Shown: piece by piece, positions 11,301 through 26,300 of the stretch
How positions within the stretch are numbered: position 1 is the stretch's first letter
How the letters are laid out: the number at the start of each line of letters is the position of its first letter
Assembly: GCF_022682495.2 (NCBI RefSeq)
Contig: NC_071389.1
Span: 186,853,556 to 186,917,555 of the forward strand
DNA from: Desmodus rotundus
Lineage: Eukaryota > Chordata > Mammalia > Chiroptera > Phyllostomidae
Length of the DNA stretch: 64,000 bases
Reading direction: 5' to 3'
Notes under the pieces: generated by a model
Databases searched by the model: none
What the model was told of the DNA's origin: nothing
Seen by the model: the letters and a program-made list of their open reading frames with translations, nothing else
Program-made: the position numbers and the translations under genes

Positions 11301-14300
11301 CACTGATGATGCTTCAAGGAGACTCATTCCTACAAGGGAGAAATCTAGGACCTGGATTCAGAAATTATACATGGAAATAATCCCTGCATAGGTAAAGTGA
11401 ATAAATTTAAAAATATCACTCATGCACATACAGAGTATAATTCAACTGACGAAAGATCCAACAGGCCTGAAATAAGTGTTCATGGAATCCCAAGGCTCAG
11501 AGAACACATTTCTATAGTCTAGGGCATCTCCACTCAGGATTACCTCCTCTGTGAAGGCTGTAAGCAGACCTGCTTAATCCATCTTTACATCATCATTCTA
11601 CTTACTACATTTTTTTGATTCCAACACTTAATATCTGTGTTGCTATATTTACATATTTTTCTTCCTCTAAGTCAGTGTGTAAAGTGTGTAACTTAACAAC
11701 TAGGGCTCTATTCATTCCTTTAGCTTCTCTTAGAATAAAGGGTACAGTGTAGGTGAGCATTACCCCTTGCAGTAATTCACAAATACAGGATGAAAGAAGA
11801 ATTGGCAGAGGAGAAAGAAAAAGAGATGCATGGAAAGATGCTCGAGAGAACTGGAATTATGCAGCTTAAAGATAAGTGAGCTGGGTTTCAAGACAGAAGT
11901 CGGTAATGGTGTGAAAGCTGTCTTGAGATTCAGAAAGGAAAACCAACTGGATTTGTTAAAAGCATCACCAATGACTTCCGAGACAGTCGTGGAGACTGAA
12001 TGAGATTATAGACCTAAACCAAGAAATGGGGAAACAGGAACTAAAGTTAAGGGCTCAAACATTTAGAAATATAATGTGTGAAGAAGATTGAAATTAAATG
12101 GGGAGACAGAAAATTGTAATATTTAAGAGTAAGAACTGTGGAGCAGGCTGCTTGGGTTCAAATGCCAATTCTTCCAGTTAGTAGCTGTGTGACCTTGGCC
12201 AAGCTACTTAATGTGTCTAAGCTTTGGTCTCCTTATCTGTAATATGAGGCTCTCATCACAGTACCTGTCTCCTAAGGTTTCCATGAGGATTAAATGAGCT
12301 GCTAACATACATGAAATGCTACAATGGGCCAAATATATGTAAGCATTATGTATGTGTTATGATTAACCAAACTTATCATTGAGTGCAAGCATGAGGAAAG
12401 AGTCAACGGAGAAGTATGAATACATTAGAGAGATATGAACACAGAACATTTAGAACTTTAAGAAGACGAATGATTCTAGGAAAAGATAAAATAGAAGTGA
12501 TGCCCAAGAGAAGATACTGGCGAATGAGAGAACTCTTGTCGAATGGCTCCCATATTCTCAGTGAAACAAAGGTTAAGGCCAAGTGATATTTAGAATTTAG
12601 AAAGCTCTGCTTTGAACGGGAATTGGATATCACTGCAGTTAGGTCAAATTTGCCCTTATGCCATTGATGCTTTCTGTTTACACACGATAGCTCACAAGCA
12701 AGGATTTAACTTTTTCTTTTAAAGAAATACTGCTACTAGATAGTCTGGGCATCAGTTTTAGACTGTAATTTACCGAAGAGCAAGACAGGTATACTCTGAA
12801 TAAATGTCATTTACACATGATAGTTGTCAAATAAAAATTATGTAGAACTTTTAAGGTACGGTTTTCTAGAGTAAGTGCATTTGCGACAGTTAGAATCCCC
12901 GAGGTGGAAAAAAGTCATTGACTTTTCTCCTCTATGTGTGCATGTATGACACATGGGTGTGTCTCTTCAGTTTGATGAAAGAAAGCTAAGTTAGAAATAA
13001 CAACCTTGAAAGTTTCCTCTGGATGCCAGCACACACTCATCCCAGGGGAATTAAGAACAAAATGAGACGTCTGCATGCCTTCCAAGTTCCAAATCCTAAG
13101 AAAAGAAAAGAAGTATAATTTTAAATATTTTTGATATATTACTAAAAAAATAAAATTTCCATGAATTTATTCAAAGCTATAACTAAAGATTATAAAGTAG
13201 ACATTTATATTTAAAGTATATCATTAAAAATTATAATATAATTATTTTAGAAATTGTGAAAGTAGTATGAAGAATTTAACTTTTGGCACACTGAATCACA
13301 GAAAAAGAGTCACATACATTCTCTCTTTAATTAATTTTTTAAATTACTTGAAATTTTTTTGATTAATACTCACCCCAAGATATTTTTATTGATTTTTAGG
13401 AAGAAAGGAAGGGAGAGAGAAACATTGATGTGGGAGAAATTTCAACTGGTTGTCTCCCATACATGCCCCAACCGGGAAAAGAACACACAACTTAGGTATA
13501 CGCCCTGACCAGGGATCAAGTCCAAAACATTTTGGTGCACAGGACGATGCTCCAACCAACTGACCCACCCAGCCTGGGCTCTAATTAATTTAATACAGCA
13601 ACAATGTATCCAAATTAAATTATTCCCGTACTCCTTATTTTGTGGGTAGAATCTTAAAGCAGGTTGCATTCCTACATCAGCAGCCATTTCAATTAACAAC
13701 AGTTTCTACCCCGAGTGCTTTACTTATGCACGCGCATGCACATGTGTGCACACACACACAACGGGGGCCCCATTTTCAAAAACACATATAAAGAAACTAG
13801 CATGAGGTGGTGTGAATTTAGGGAGACAAGCAGTTTCTCACCGTTGCTTATTCCTTTTGCCTTTGGGTTTTCATGTCAGGGACTAACTCCTACGTGGTTT
13901 TTGATCTGGCTTACTTCCCCATTCTCTTTCTCAAAGGTGGCCTTGATCGATAGCTACCACATTAAAGGTGAACTGAAGGAAAAAAACACCTGGTCCTCCC
14001 ACTTTCTCCCAATACTTACAAATCCATAGTAACAAGGACCAAGCTCATTACTGACGTGGCTTTCTATCTCAATTTCTTTCCCATCCTGAGTGGAGACCAA
14101 GACTCACTTAGCCACTATTGTATCTCACTGGTACAGAGTGTGGCATAGAGTTTGCATGGCAGGGGACAAAGTTGGTGGGTGGTTGGCAAAGTGCCCCAGA
14201 ATTCTGGACTTAAGAACTGCATTCCTTCCTTGGACTTTTTCTTCTAGGTTTTATAGTTCATACCTCATTAGGAAACATAAAAAAAAAATTTCAACAAACT

Positions 14301-17300
14301 TAAAGAATACAATGTCTGTCTGGAAAAATCCAGCCATTGTTAATATGATGAGAACAGTTTGAGCAACATCGATGTAACCTGGCAGCCAAGGAGAGTGGAC
14401 TGGAAGGCACATCATGAACAATGATGACTTCACTGTACTAGTCAGTGGGGGCAGTAGACGCCATTGAGCATGTATACTGTGTGGCCATCACATTCAAAAC
14501 GATTGAGTGAGTAGAACAATGAATCTGCATATGATTTTGCATTTAAGCTTCAGCATTCCTCCACAGAAACTATTTGGATGATTCAGAAGGCCACAGCTAT
14601 GGGCAACCGGTGATTGGCAGCTACATCAGGACAACGAGCCTACTCATGTATCACATCTCATGCAGAAATTTTTGGCAAATCACCCAGGTGACTCAGCCCC
14701 CTATACCTCAGATTTGGCGCCCTGTGACTTCTGACTTTCAGTGAGATTCACGAAAATACGACAGGGGCAGCTGATGACGACTGGGAGAACTGTGTGAGGT
14801 TACAAGGTGCCTACTTTTAAGGGGACTGAGGCATCACTGTCCTGTGTACAATGTTTCTTGTATCTTGTATCTTCTTCAATAAATGTCTCTATTGATCATA
14901 GTACATGGCTGGATACCTTCCAGACAGACCTTGTATATCTTTAAAGTCTAGGCAAAAATTTATTTCAATGAAAGTAAACATAATTATTGAACAATGCTAC
15001 TATTCTGTACCAAGCCACCTTATTTGAAATATTTTTCCGTCCTTGGAGAAATTATAGAGCTTCCCATCTTGAAATACTATAGTAACATACAAACATAAAT
15101 GTTTTTCAAAATGATTATTTACTTGATAGTTTAGAAGCATACTCTTTTGCCAAACCAACACTTTTCATCAGTATGTACCATATAAGGAAACACTATATAA
15201 GGAGAATTACAATTTAACTGAAGGGGTAAATCACACTTACCAAGGGTTTATGCAATTGTGTTTCACTCCCCACAATGAGAAGGTAATTATGGCAACTAAA
15301 TATTTCTTTCTTCTCCATTGCCATTTGTTTAATAAAGTGCAGGGCTAGTGTGTATTTACCATGATTGAAATAGTAGGAATTTGTCTCGCAGTTTAGAGAG
15401 TCCCACGAGGGAATGGTTCAAAGGCTCCATTCTTTTGATCTTATTCTAATATGTATTTGATTTTTGGTTGCAATTATATAAATTGAATAAATACACACCA
15501 GAATACTTTCACGATTTTTCCTTTCAAATGAAGGAAACCAAAGAGGGAGAAAATATGGATAAAGATATTGTATAAAAACAGGTCAATTAATGAAGTATAT
15601 TCCTGTCCAGTGAACCAATTTTTTTCACAGTGTTTTATCCTGAATAGAACTGGATACTTTAAAAATAAAAACCAACTTAAAATGAGGAGGGTGATCCAGA
15701 TTACTTTACAGGCCTAGAAAAAAATGATTTATGGCTTATAATTATATGCTTATTAAATAATTCTCAGTGGTTGCATAATCCAACTACCAAGAATGCAAAA
15801 TACAACAAATCGGGCTGAAATGAGTTATCATAACTAAATTAGCTACAGGTGGTACATTTTAAGTTGTTAAGCCTTATTTCCCTTTTTGATAGATTCCATA
15901 ATTAAGCTCTTCTCAAATCTTCTCCTGGAGCTCAACTCATTTTTCTGTCTTCACTACACAGCTCATCTAGTTAATACTAGTTCCATCAGAAAAAGTCACA
16001 TTTCTTTTTAAAAATACTTTTAAAAGTATAACATACATAACAAAAGTACATAAATCTTAAGCATAAAGCTCAAAGAGAACACATTGAAAGAAAACAGTAC
16101 GCAGTTTAAGAAACAAGAGAATTGCCGTAACTCCAAAAGTCGCCTTGTGCTTCCTTCCAGGCACACCTTCTTGCCCCCTCACAAAAGGCGCCTGCTATTC
16201 CGACTTCTACCACTACGGCTTACTTATGCCTGTTTTGAAGATCATAAAAGTAGAACCCTACGGTACATATTTTCTTGGTCTGGTGCGCTCCACTCATCAT
16301 TAGATTCTGTGAGACTAACAACGTCGCTCCATGTTGTTGTAGTACGTTCATTCTCACTGCTGCAGGCAGCACTCCGTTAGCTAAGTCATCTGCATGTATT
16401 AATCCACACTACTGTTGAGCAACATTTAAGTTGTTTCCAATTTTTGGTCATTACCTATGATGCTGCTATGAACCTTCTTGCACATCTTTTAGTGAATACA
16501 AACAACCACACCCCCTGTTACACACACATACACACACACAGACACCCATCCACCTGCTGGGTATATTCCTGCTGTGGAATTGCTGGATGGTAGTTTTCAA
16601 ATATGTTCATCTTTAGCAGGTACTGTCAAATAGGTTTCAAACTGATTGTATCTCATTTTTCTTTTTTCTCTCATATTTCTTTTAAATACCAACTAAAAAA
16701 GCTTAAAATTTAACACATTTTCTGACAAAAACAATCTTAAAACAGTCATTTGTCTGACTGGTAAAAAGTATAGCTTTTTAGTTGGTCTTATAATTTATAA
16801 GGTACATTTCTCAAATCATCCCTTTTTTCTTGCATTTTATGTTATTTTAATGTATCTATGTATGGATAAATTTGCATAAGTTTTAAAATGTAGTGAAGAC
16901 AATTTATATAGCAGCTCTTAATTTAACTCCTTCTGACATCCCTCCTTTGTCCCTCTGCAGAACTGATGAGGAAAAGACGGCCATTTCCTAATATCTTTAT
17001 GCGTGTACTTTGTAGGTTTACCAAGAGGGAATATGGGTTCTTTGCTGGTAAACCACCGTTTGTAAGTGATGTAAACCCATGCTTATTAATGTAAGTAAAT
17101 AATATTATATAAGGTGACAGAATATGAATGTGGAAGAGCTGTTTAATTTTTTTAAATCCTCACCCAAGGATATGTTTATTGATTTTAGAGAGAAAGGAAG
17201 GAAGGGAGAGTGGAGGGGTGGCAGGGAGAGAGAGGAAGAGAAAGAGTAAGGGAGTGAGAAACACTGATCAGTTGCCTCCAGTACGTGCCCCAACCTGGGA

Positions 17301-20300
17301 TCAAGCCCGCAACCTAGGTATGTGCCCTGACCACATTTCCAACCCACAACCTTTTGGTGTATGGGATGATGCTTCAACCAACTGAGCTACCTGGCCAGGG
17401 CTGAAAAAGCTGTTTAAATGAAACCAAGTTAATGGCAACTAATTAAAAGGAAGTACATAAATTTAAAAAACATTCTTAAATTAGGCATGAGTGACAGTTA
17501 CAAAAGCAATAAATATTATAAATATCTAGATATATTTGAACTAAGACTGCTTAGCAAGTATTTTCATTGTACACACTGTATTATGGGTGTGGGGCATGCA
17601 AAAAAGAGGTCCCCAATACTAATCAATGGAGTCGTAACTTAAGAAAAAAGAAAGCCTTGGCATCATGTCAAAAGGTTTGCAAATGGCAAGTTGACAAATG
17701 TTTGTATCTATGTTGTACATGAAAGTAAAGTAGGTAGACATTCCTTTAAGGTGATTTCATGAGTGTACTAACTTTTTGTGTATCTGAGGAACTAGATTTA
17801 GACATGTCAGACAAGTTTCTAGTGTGATGCAGAAAACGCCATAGATTTGGAAATTCGTATTTAATATTTCCAAATTTGTTAATATATGTTTATAATAAAT
17901 AAAATTACCTAAAAGTTAATTATAACCACAGAAACATAGTTTTCAGAAAAGTGGTACATCACAGAAACAGAAAAGCCATAAGTGTTCATAGCCTTTTTAA
18001 TACACATAATCAAACATGGACAGATAACAGACCATTTATAAAAGAATAAAAATATAACATTAAAAATATAACAAGTTAAATTACCTTGACCAAAAATCCA
18101 GAGCTATATGAAAGGTACACACACACACCTACTTAAATGTTGGCAAGGGAAATTTCAAAGTAAAAGCTTTTGAGGGAAGGTTAATCTGCTGACATATTAA
18201 GAAGTCAGTAATATTGACTGAATCAAAGGGCATCATTCTTCAAGTAAAATGACAGTTTTGACCCAATTTGACTATAGTTATAAAAACATCTCTAACCCCT
18301 CCCAACTTTGTAGTCCTAAATAGAGCTCTTAGATTTAGCTGCGAAATGTATGGAAGAAGAGCTACCCAGATGTAAGATTAAGATAACAATTACTTTACTT
18401 TTGGTAGTTTATTGTTCAATTATTTCGGGCTTAATGCATTTCAGCAGAATATCAAGTATTGTTACCATATATTATTTAAATGTAGTTGCCCCATTTAATT
18501 AATTAAAAGTCCCATAAGTTGAGTGTTGGCATATTAAGGACATCCTAGATATTCTCAAGGGTCTTTTAAATTGAAAATTAGTAGAAAAATATGTTCCCTC
18601 TGAGAATTCAAAAGGAAACTTCCTGGGAAATACTCTGTTCTTTTTATTTGTTCTCTACTTTTAATTGGCAGCCCATTGTCTGTTAGGGAGTTCATTGCAT
18701 AGGAAAATTTCTGCTACCAAATGTTTTTGACAACATGAAGAAGAGAATGGATGACATTAAATGACACATTCTGTATCCATTTGGCCCTCTGTAACTGGAA
18801 AAGCAAAAAATACAAACCAGAATCTAAAAGACATGACTGGGTCATATGAATCACTGTATTAATTAAATATGAAAGGAAGAACAAAAGCAATACTGAGATG
18901 TAGTTATAAGGATGAAAAGGCACTTTACAATGTTACTGGGTATAGGAAAGGGACCTTCAACATTTAGAGACAGGAAACATTTTTCAATAAATTTGTGATA
19001 GCAAAATGAAGATTTTGCCCTCCTATTTCCAAATAATTAATCACTAAACTACTCATCATGCTATAAATGATTAAAAAACCAACAGGTATGGTATATTTCC
19101 TTAGAAAGTGAACAATTAGAAAGTAAAAAAAAATTACAAAATAATTTATTGTTAAGTTTTAAGTGCAAAAGGAGTTTAGAGGTGGGGAACCATATAATTG
19201 GAAGCATAAATCTAGGCTTTAGATGGCCAGATCTTGATAGTGGATGTGGTAGGCTAGAGTGGTGATTAAACAAATCGCGTCAGCCTGTGGCTTAGACCAC
19301 AAAGAACTTTGGTAGCCAGGCAAAAAGCCTTACCAGTGAAGGCAGCAAAATGGTGTAATAGTATAAAATAAGACTTTGTGAAGAGTGTTTTCAGTATGTG
19401 GCAGTGTTTAAAATAAAGTCTGAAATAAGGTTAGACTACTTCTGCTTCTTTTCATATTCCATACTACTGAAAAAGTAATATTAATGTACTAGTAGAATTA
19501 GTGACAGGAGAAATGGATTACCAAATATTTTACTGATTTAAGATTAAGATGAACTATAAGAGTGAAAAAGAGAGATAATGTGTAAGTTTATATTAGACTT
19601 AAAAATAATGAGTCAAAAATACAGCTGATAGTCAAAGGCTATGCATGTTTTGTAGGGAAGAGGACTGCCACAAATAAACCAGCTATTCCATACAAAAAAT
19701 AATTTACCACTGTATATATTCATGAAGCCTTGGAGAGCTTAAAAAATCTCAAGGCTTACATGTTTGTTGCTTCATTTGTTTTCTTGAAATTATAAACAAA
19801 TTCATCAGCAACTAAAAGTTTATCATCACAGAGGAGACAAACTACATAAGGCCACTCCAGAGGAGAATTCACATCCTACCTAACTTAGAAACATATTTTT
19901 AAAAATTTCATTTTTCAATTACAGTTTACAATCAAAATTATTTTGTATTCGTTTCATGTGTATAACAGTGGTTAGACAATCACATACTTTATAAAGTGAT
20001 CCCCCCAATATTTCCAGTATCCACCTGGCTCATACATAGTTATTACAATATTATTGACTATATCCCTTGTGCTGTACTTTACATCCCTATGACTATTTTG
20101 TAACCACCAGTATGTACTTCTTAATCCTTTCAACTTTTTCACCCAGCCTCCCAACCCCTCCCTTCTGGTAACCATTAGTCCTCTGTATCTATGAGTCGAA
20201 CAGATAAATTTCTGAAGGATAGGAATTGTGGGAAATTTTGTCACATTTAAAAATAAACTACAAAATTAAACTCTCAACTGCAAAAAAAATACCATATGGT

Positions 20301-23300
20301 AGTTTCCAAATAGATCATATGTAATAATTTCATCTTTAAGGAATTCAGAGTAAAAGGACTTTTTCTTTAACTAATATAAACCTTAATACAAATACCAGTA
20401 ATACTACCCAGAAAATATTAGCATTTAATTATTTTTTAAGAAAAATTTTGATATACTTTACAACTGAAAATTTGATTATGTGCTGTAAGTGAGGGAAAGC
20501 ACTCTTATTAGTCACATAAGTGGACTTTCAAAATAAACATAAAAAATACTTATGGATATGATTCTCACGTATACAGTTCACTTACTGCAACCACACGAGG
20601 GCCCCGTTAAGCAGGCTTAAATGACTGCACTCACTGATATGGTAATATCCTTATGAAGTACTGATTTTGTACTTCACCTACACGGGCACAGGAGAGAGAA
20701 CAAAGAGTTGAATACTAGAGTGGCGTTACGAGTACACCGTGACACAGACTTTTAGAAAACTCTTTTATCATTTTACTACCTTTACTCTAGTAAAATCTGT
20801 CTTAACATATGATTTCATTTCACTGAATTAAAATGTCTGCAAATGTGATCAACAGGTTTTAGTATAAATCTTGGATAGTTCTGATAAAGACACAGAATCC
20901 TTACATTCCATTTGCTAGAGGTAGGCTATTACCCAACTCAACACAAACTATGTTACCCAATTCTTACAAAAATTAGAGGGATTTTCCAAGACAAGCAGAG
21001 AACTCTATCTCTGGAATTGTTTTACCATGACATTATCATGAATAATGTAAATTCTCCTGATCTCACTTTGTTCCTGGAATTATTTAGGCATGGTTCATTT
21101 GCGTCTGACTGGGGATTCACCTCCCATCCTTAGGAGGCCCTCTGTCCCCTCTCTTCTGTTTCCCACAAGGACCATCTGCAAATAGGTCACATATTTTGTG
21201 ATCCCAATGGAGAGTGGGGGGTGGGGTGGGGAGGAACACTTCATCTTAACAGGCTCTTGAAGACCCTGCAATTTATATAAAACACAGGTAATGGTGAAAG
21301 AACTCAGCCAGCATGGGGTACACAAAAGACATTTGATAAACATTATTTTTTCTGTTATAAAATTTTTCAAAAACAATACTATTGGCTTAGTGAATATTTA
21401 GGTAATTTAGTATTCCCTTATCTAGTGATTTGGTTACATTCCTAAAAAATAATCTTACTCTTTATTTTTTATATCTCACTCCTTCTCCCATTCTTTTTAA
21501 AAATGATGACAGCTAGAACATGACATCTACTAATATTCCATGTTTTATAGTCAAAGTGAATGGCACATTACTTGCCTCTATTATTTTTGTCTTGAACTAA
21601 GAATTCCTTAGTTTCTAGAAGCCAATTTTCTTTCACCATAAATTTATGTAGTATTTTAAAAGATTATTGGTGGGGAGGAAGAGGAAAGGAATTTACTTCT
21701 GACATCCTTTGTAGTTACAGTGAGTACTGGGTCTTCTACTTCTTTTGTATCCCCCAAAGTACTAAATGTTGGCTATACTAAACATGTTTAATAATTACTT
21801 GATCTGACTTGCTCTTACAGAACGGTACTGTTTTTAATATACAAGAACATCTGTTATTTGGCACTGACTGGGAATGAGACGTTCTGTATTAGTGAGTTTT
21901 TAAAATAATAAGCTTAACCCATTAAATACTTAAGCACCATTTTTACCTTCTTTGTAGTAGGGGATAATAAATCTTTCTAAATGCAAATGCACTTATTTGC
22001 TTTTCAAATATAACCTTCTTCTGATGATGCTGGGTCAAATTATAAACATTTATGTAAATTAGTATTTACATTTTCCTGTGCAAATGCACACACACAAACT
22101 GGTATTTATGTAGATATGTGTATATGTACGCATGTGTATTTGCATGTGGTGGACATGCTAAGGGACCATAACGGAAATGGTGTAGAACACGAGGCTGAAA
22201 GGCTAGCAATCCCATCCTGTGACTTGTTGGAATTTCTTTCTTAAACACATCTGTGGTCAGATGCTTTGTTTGGTAACAGCATCTTTTTTCTAAAGATGTG
22301 GTGAGAGACAGAGCTGTATCCATTCCTTCACCGGCTCCCTGAGCACCTACCACAAGAGCACTCTTCTAGGTGCTGAGATGACCCTCAGGCAGTAACGCAC
22401 GGCTGAGTGCAGAACACCTTATTAGTGAAAAGGCTAGAGAAGCTACTCTAGGATAATTTTCCTCATCCTCAGGAAATGGCTGTTTCTCTTTCCTCTTCTT
22501 TCTCATATGAAAACTGAGTTAATGAAATGTGAAGAAGGAACACGATGGCTCCATTTTAGGGACTGGGACTAGAGTGTTTTAGCAAAAGTGTCTTTCAAGA
22601 ATTGTAGGTTCTTCACAAGTAGAAGATAACACTTCTGCCGACGTGACTCTACAATTCTATCAATCTTAGTAAGCTCGAAATGATGCTTGATTTTGATCAG
22701 AACACACAGGTAATATGAACGTCTGCTTTTTCAATAATAGAAATAGACCAAAACTTGAATCTTCAAGTGGAAACAGTACAGTGTAGTGCTTCAGAACCAG
22801 ACTGCCCGGGATCCTCACCTGTAAAAAGGGGATAGTAAGAGAACTCACCATACAAGGTTTCTGAGGATTAAATTAATTCATAGAAAGCACTTAGGAGCGT
22901 GCCTGGTTACCTCATTTTCTAAATCAATGGTTCTCAGCAGGTGGTGGTTCTCACGCCAGGAGGCATTTTCGATTGTTCTAATAATTGGGGTACTACAGGG
23001 AATAACTGGATGAGAAACAGGGTGGTAGACTTTCCACATGACTTGACTGCTCCATTGAGATTTAGAAACACCTCAAAAGGTAGCCATATTTCAAGATAGG
23101 AAATATTTTTTTTCAGTCCTTGTTACTCCATACTACTCCATCCTATGGCATAACAGTGAATCTTTTGACAGTGTCTTATAAAAACTGGCTGATTTGTAAC
23201 ACTGTTTTCCTTCCTTACCGTCTCAACTTGACATCCTAAAATTTGTTTTGTCATGTTATCTCTATTTGGATTAACATTATTTCCCTCTTTCACTTACCAT

Positions 23301-26300
23301 ATTTAATCTTTTTCTGTTCCTACGGACAAGGGTTTTTATCCTAGTAAGTTTTGCTCATGGCTATGACATTGCAGAACTCCAGATGGCACTACTTACATTG
23401 TCTTCCATGCAAACCATAGCTCCGGAATTGTGCGACTTGGCAGGCTTTTCAAGCCTGTTATCTTTTCTGTTATCTTATTTTACAGATATTCAAATTTATC
23501 CATTATAAAACAGGACAAAGGCTACCTCACTATGTCTTCCTGTGCAGAAATATGAGTGTGTCTCTGCACAAGACATACACACACACATATATATGAACTG
23601 TTTTGTTTTCATTTTACAGAGATGTTTAATTCAATTAAGGTACTATAATTTTTATAATATATTTTGATAGGCCACATTTTCTCTGAGTTTCATTTAAGAT
23701 TATATAGTGGAAATTATAAAGTCTTTGTTAAAATCAGAGGTATCGAGACTGATAAAGAACCACTGACTTAAATAAGAACTCAATTAAGAACTTGCACAGA
23801 TTACAGAATACTAAAACTAGATGAAATCTTACACAAAATTTAATCTATCATCTTCTATAATTACATTTCATATGATAAGTAATACCCTGGTTCATAGTTT
23901 TAATAGCTATATTACAGGATGTAGAAAAGAAAGAAAGATCTAAAGTATTCTTACATAAAAATACCATCTTCTCAAGGTAAAGTTGAAAACTGTCACTCGG
24001 GCAGAGCAGTGAGTGATTTAAGAGTGGGTGAGCCAGACAGCCTGATAGTCTTTCTTGTTGCTCTACTTGGCAGCTATGTCATTTTCCGTAAGTTACTTAG
24101 CCTCTCTATACCTTGCATCCTCCTCTGTAAAATAAGGATAAAAATAGTACCTATCTCAGAGTTGTAAAAAATAAATTTACATAGATAAGGCACTTAGAGT
24201 GGTGAGCATATAGTACAGCACTCAATAAAATATTTAGTAATATTTGCTTAGTAATATGTGCAATTTATATATAGACAATAAATACCTTTGACAGTCTTCG
24301 AAAGAGCCTGAAACGGTCCTGAAAGCATTATTCAATAAATTAGTGATTGCTGAGTGCCTAGCACAGTGACTGGGCTCCATATTTTGACTGAATGGACTCA
24401 TCTACACGTTAATTTATTTTCTACACATTCGCTTGTTCTCTATAATAAAAGGTAAACAAGTGACAGCTTTTTAATGCATAGAGTGACATACTAGTGTAAA
24501 TGGGACCAATTTTTATTGTTTGATCCAGTATTTGGCAATTTTCAATAAAATACATAAACTTTATGAACCTGTTCAGGGGATAGATTGTTTTGAAATGTTG
24601 TCCCTAAGGCCATAAATCTCCCAGCTGATTATAATACTGTGTCTCTCTTAGAAATGCCAAAGTCAGATATCAGAAAATATGTATAGATCAAAATACTGTA
24701 CCTAAAAAATTATTTAAAAAAAACTGATACTGATTCAGAGAAAGAAATATTCCTTCTGCTCTTTACAGTATAAAATATTAATAATCTACATTGCAGGACT
24801 GCTCATACATTACATATATGTGATCATGTAATGTTCCTTTGCATAGGCTATAATATTTTACATAATATTCCTTACTATTTAAGACATTTTATTCACTTTA
24901 CTCATTTATCTTACCACCATTTAAACCATTTTAAAGTGTATAATTCAGGGGCCCTTAGTACATTCACAATGCTATGCAACCATCACCATTATCTAGTTCC
25001 AGAACATTTTTAGTATCCCCCAAGGAAACACTGTACCTACTTAGCAGTCACTCCTATTCTCTCCTGCCCACTGGCCCTGGCACCACTATCCGTTTTGTCT
25101 CTATGGATTTGCTCATTCTGCACATTTCCTATTAATATAAATGGAATCACAGAAAATTTCATGTCTAGCTTCTTTCACTTAACATGTTTTTAAATTTTAT
25201 CTATGTTGTAATATATATCTGTACTCCTCAATCGTTTTCTACCTGAATAGTATTTCAGTGACATAACACGTTTTGTTTATCCGTTTATTAATTGATGGGC
25301 ATTTGGGTTGTTTCTACCTCTTGGCTGTTGTGAGTAGTACTGCTTGGAACACTCCTTCACGAGTTTTTGTTTGAATACCTGTTTTCAGTTCTTTTGGGTA
25401 TAGTCCCGTACCTAACAGTGGGATTGCTGGGCCCCATGCTTCGCTTTTTGAGGGATAGCCAAACTGTTCACCACAGATGCTTCATCACTTTACAATCCCA
25501 CCAGCCAAGTGCGAGGGTTCCAATTTCTTCACATGATTGCCGACACTTGCTAATTTGTGCTTTCTAAAAAAACCATATTTATTTAACTATCCCAGTGAGT
25601 GGGAAGTGGTATTTCATTGTGCTTTTGATTTGCATTTCCTCAATGAGTCACCATTTTTTCACGTGCTTGTTTGTTTTTAAATCTCCTTTGTAGAACTGTC
25701 GATTCAAGTCCTTTGCCCATTTTTTCAAACTGGGTTGTTTGTCATTTTATTATTGAATTTTAAGAGTTCTTTATATATTTTGGATATGAGACCCTTAATT
25801 GAGATATGCCCAAAAGTTTGAAATTTTGATGAAGTTCAATTTATCTTTTTTTGTTATTTTTGCTATTATATATGCTTTTGGTGTCATATCTAAGAAGCCA
25901 TTGCTAAATTCAAGGTCAGGAAGATTTTCCCCTATCTTTTCTTAGAGTTTTCTAGCTAGATGTTGTTAAAGACTTTTGCATCTATAATTGTAAAGGATAT
26001 TGGTCTGTGATTTTCTTTTCTTGTGATGTCTCCGCCTGTCCTTAGTGTCAAGGTAATGCTAGCCTTACAGAGTCAGTTAGAAAGTATTCCCTCCTCTATT
26101 CTCTTCTGGAAGCTTTTAAGAGATTGGTGTCAATTCTTCTTTAAATGTTTGATAGAATTCACCAGCGAAGCATCTTGTCCTGGGTCTTCTTTGTTATGAA
26201 GAATCTCTTTATTTGTTATAGGTCTATTCACATTTTCTATTTTTTTCTTGAGTTTTGGCAGTTTTGTGTTTCTGGGAATTTGCCCACTTCATCTAGGTTA

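Larger units (their letters stand above)
8310..13004 (-). other. NUP37: NUP37 intron 6
   Basis: Contains several MIR-type copies (about 9110-9300, 9745-9930, 10385-10625, 12125-12370) and a mariner-like MITE (10997-11124). The remainder is unassigned AT-rich sequence. Confidence 0.7.

Noticed and set aside
16687..16785. Inverted pair CCAACTAAAAAAGCTT / AGCTTTTTAGTTGG with about 65-nt spacing
   Set aside because: Short AT-rich arms adjoining old L1 sequence; no target duplication, likely chance or a decayed MITE.
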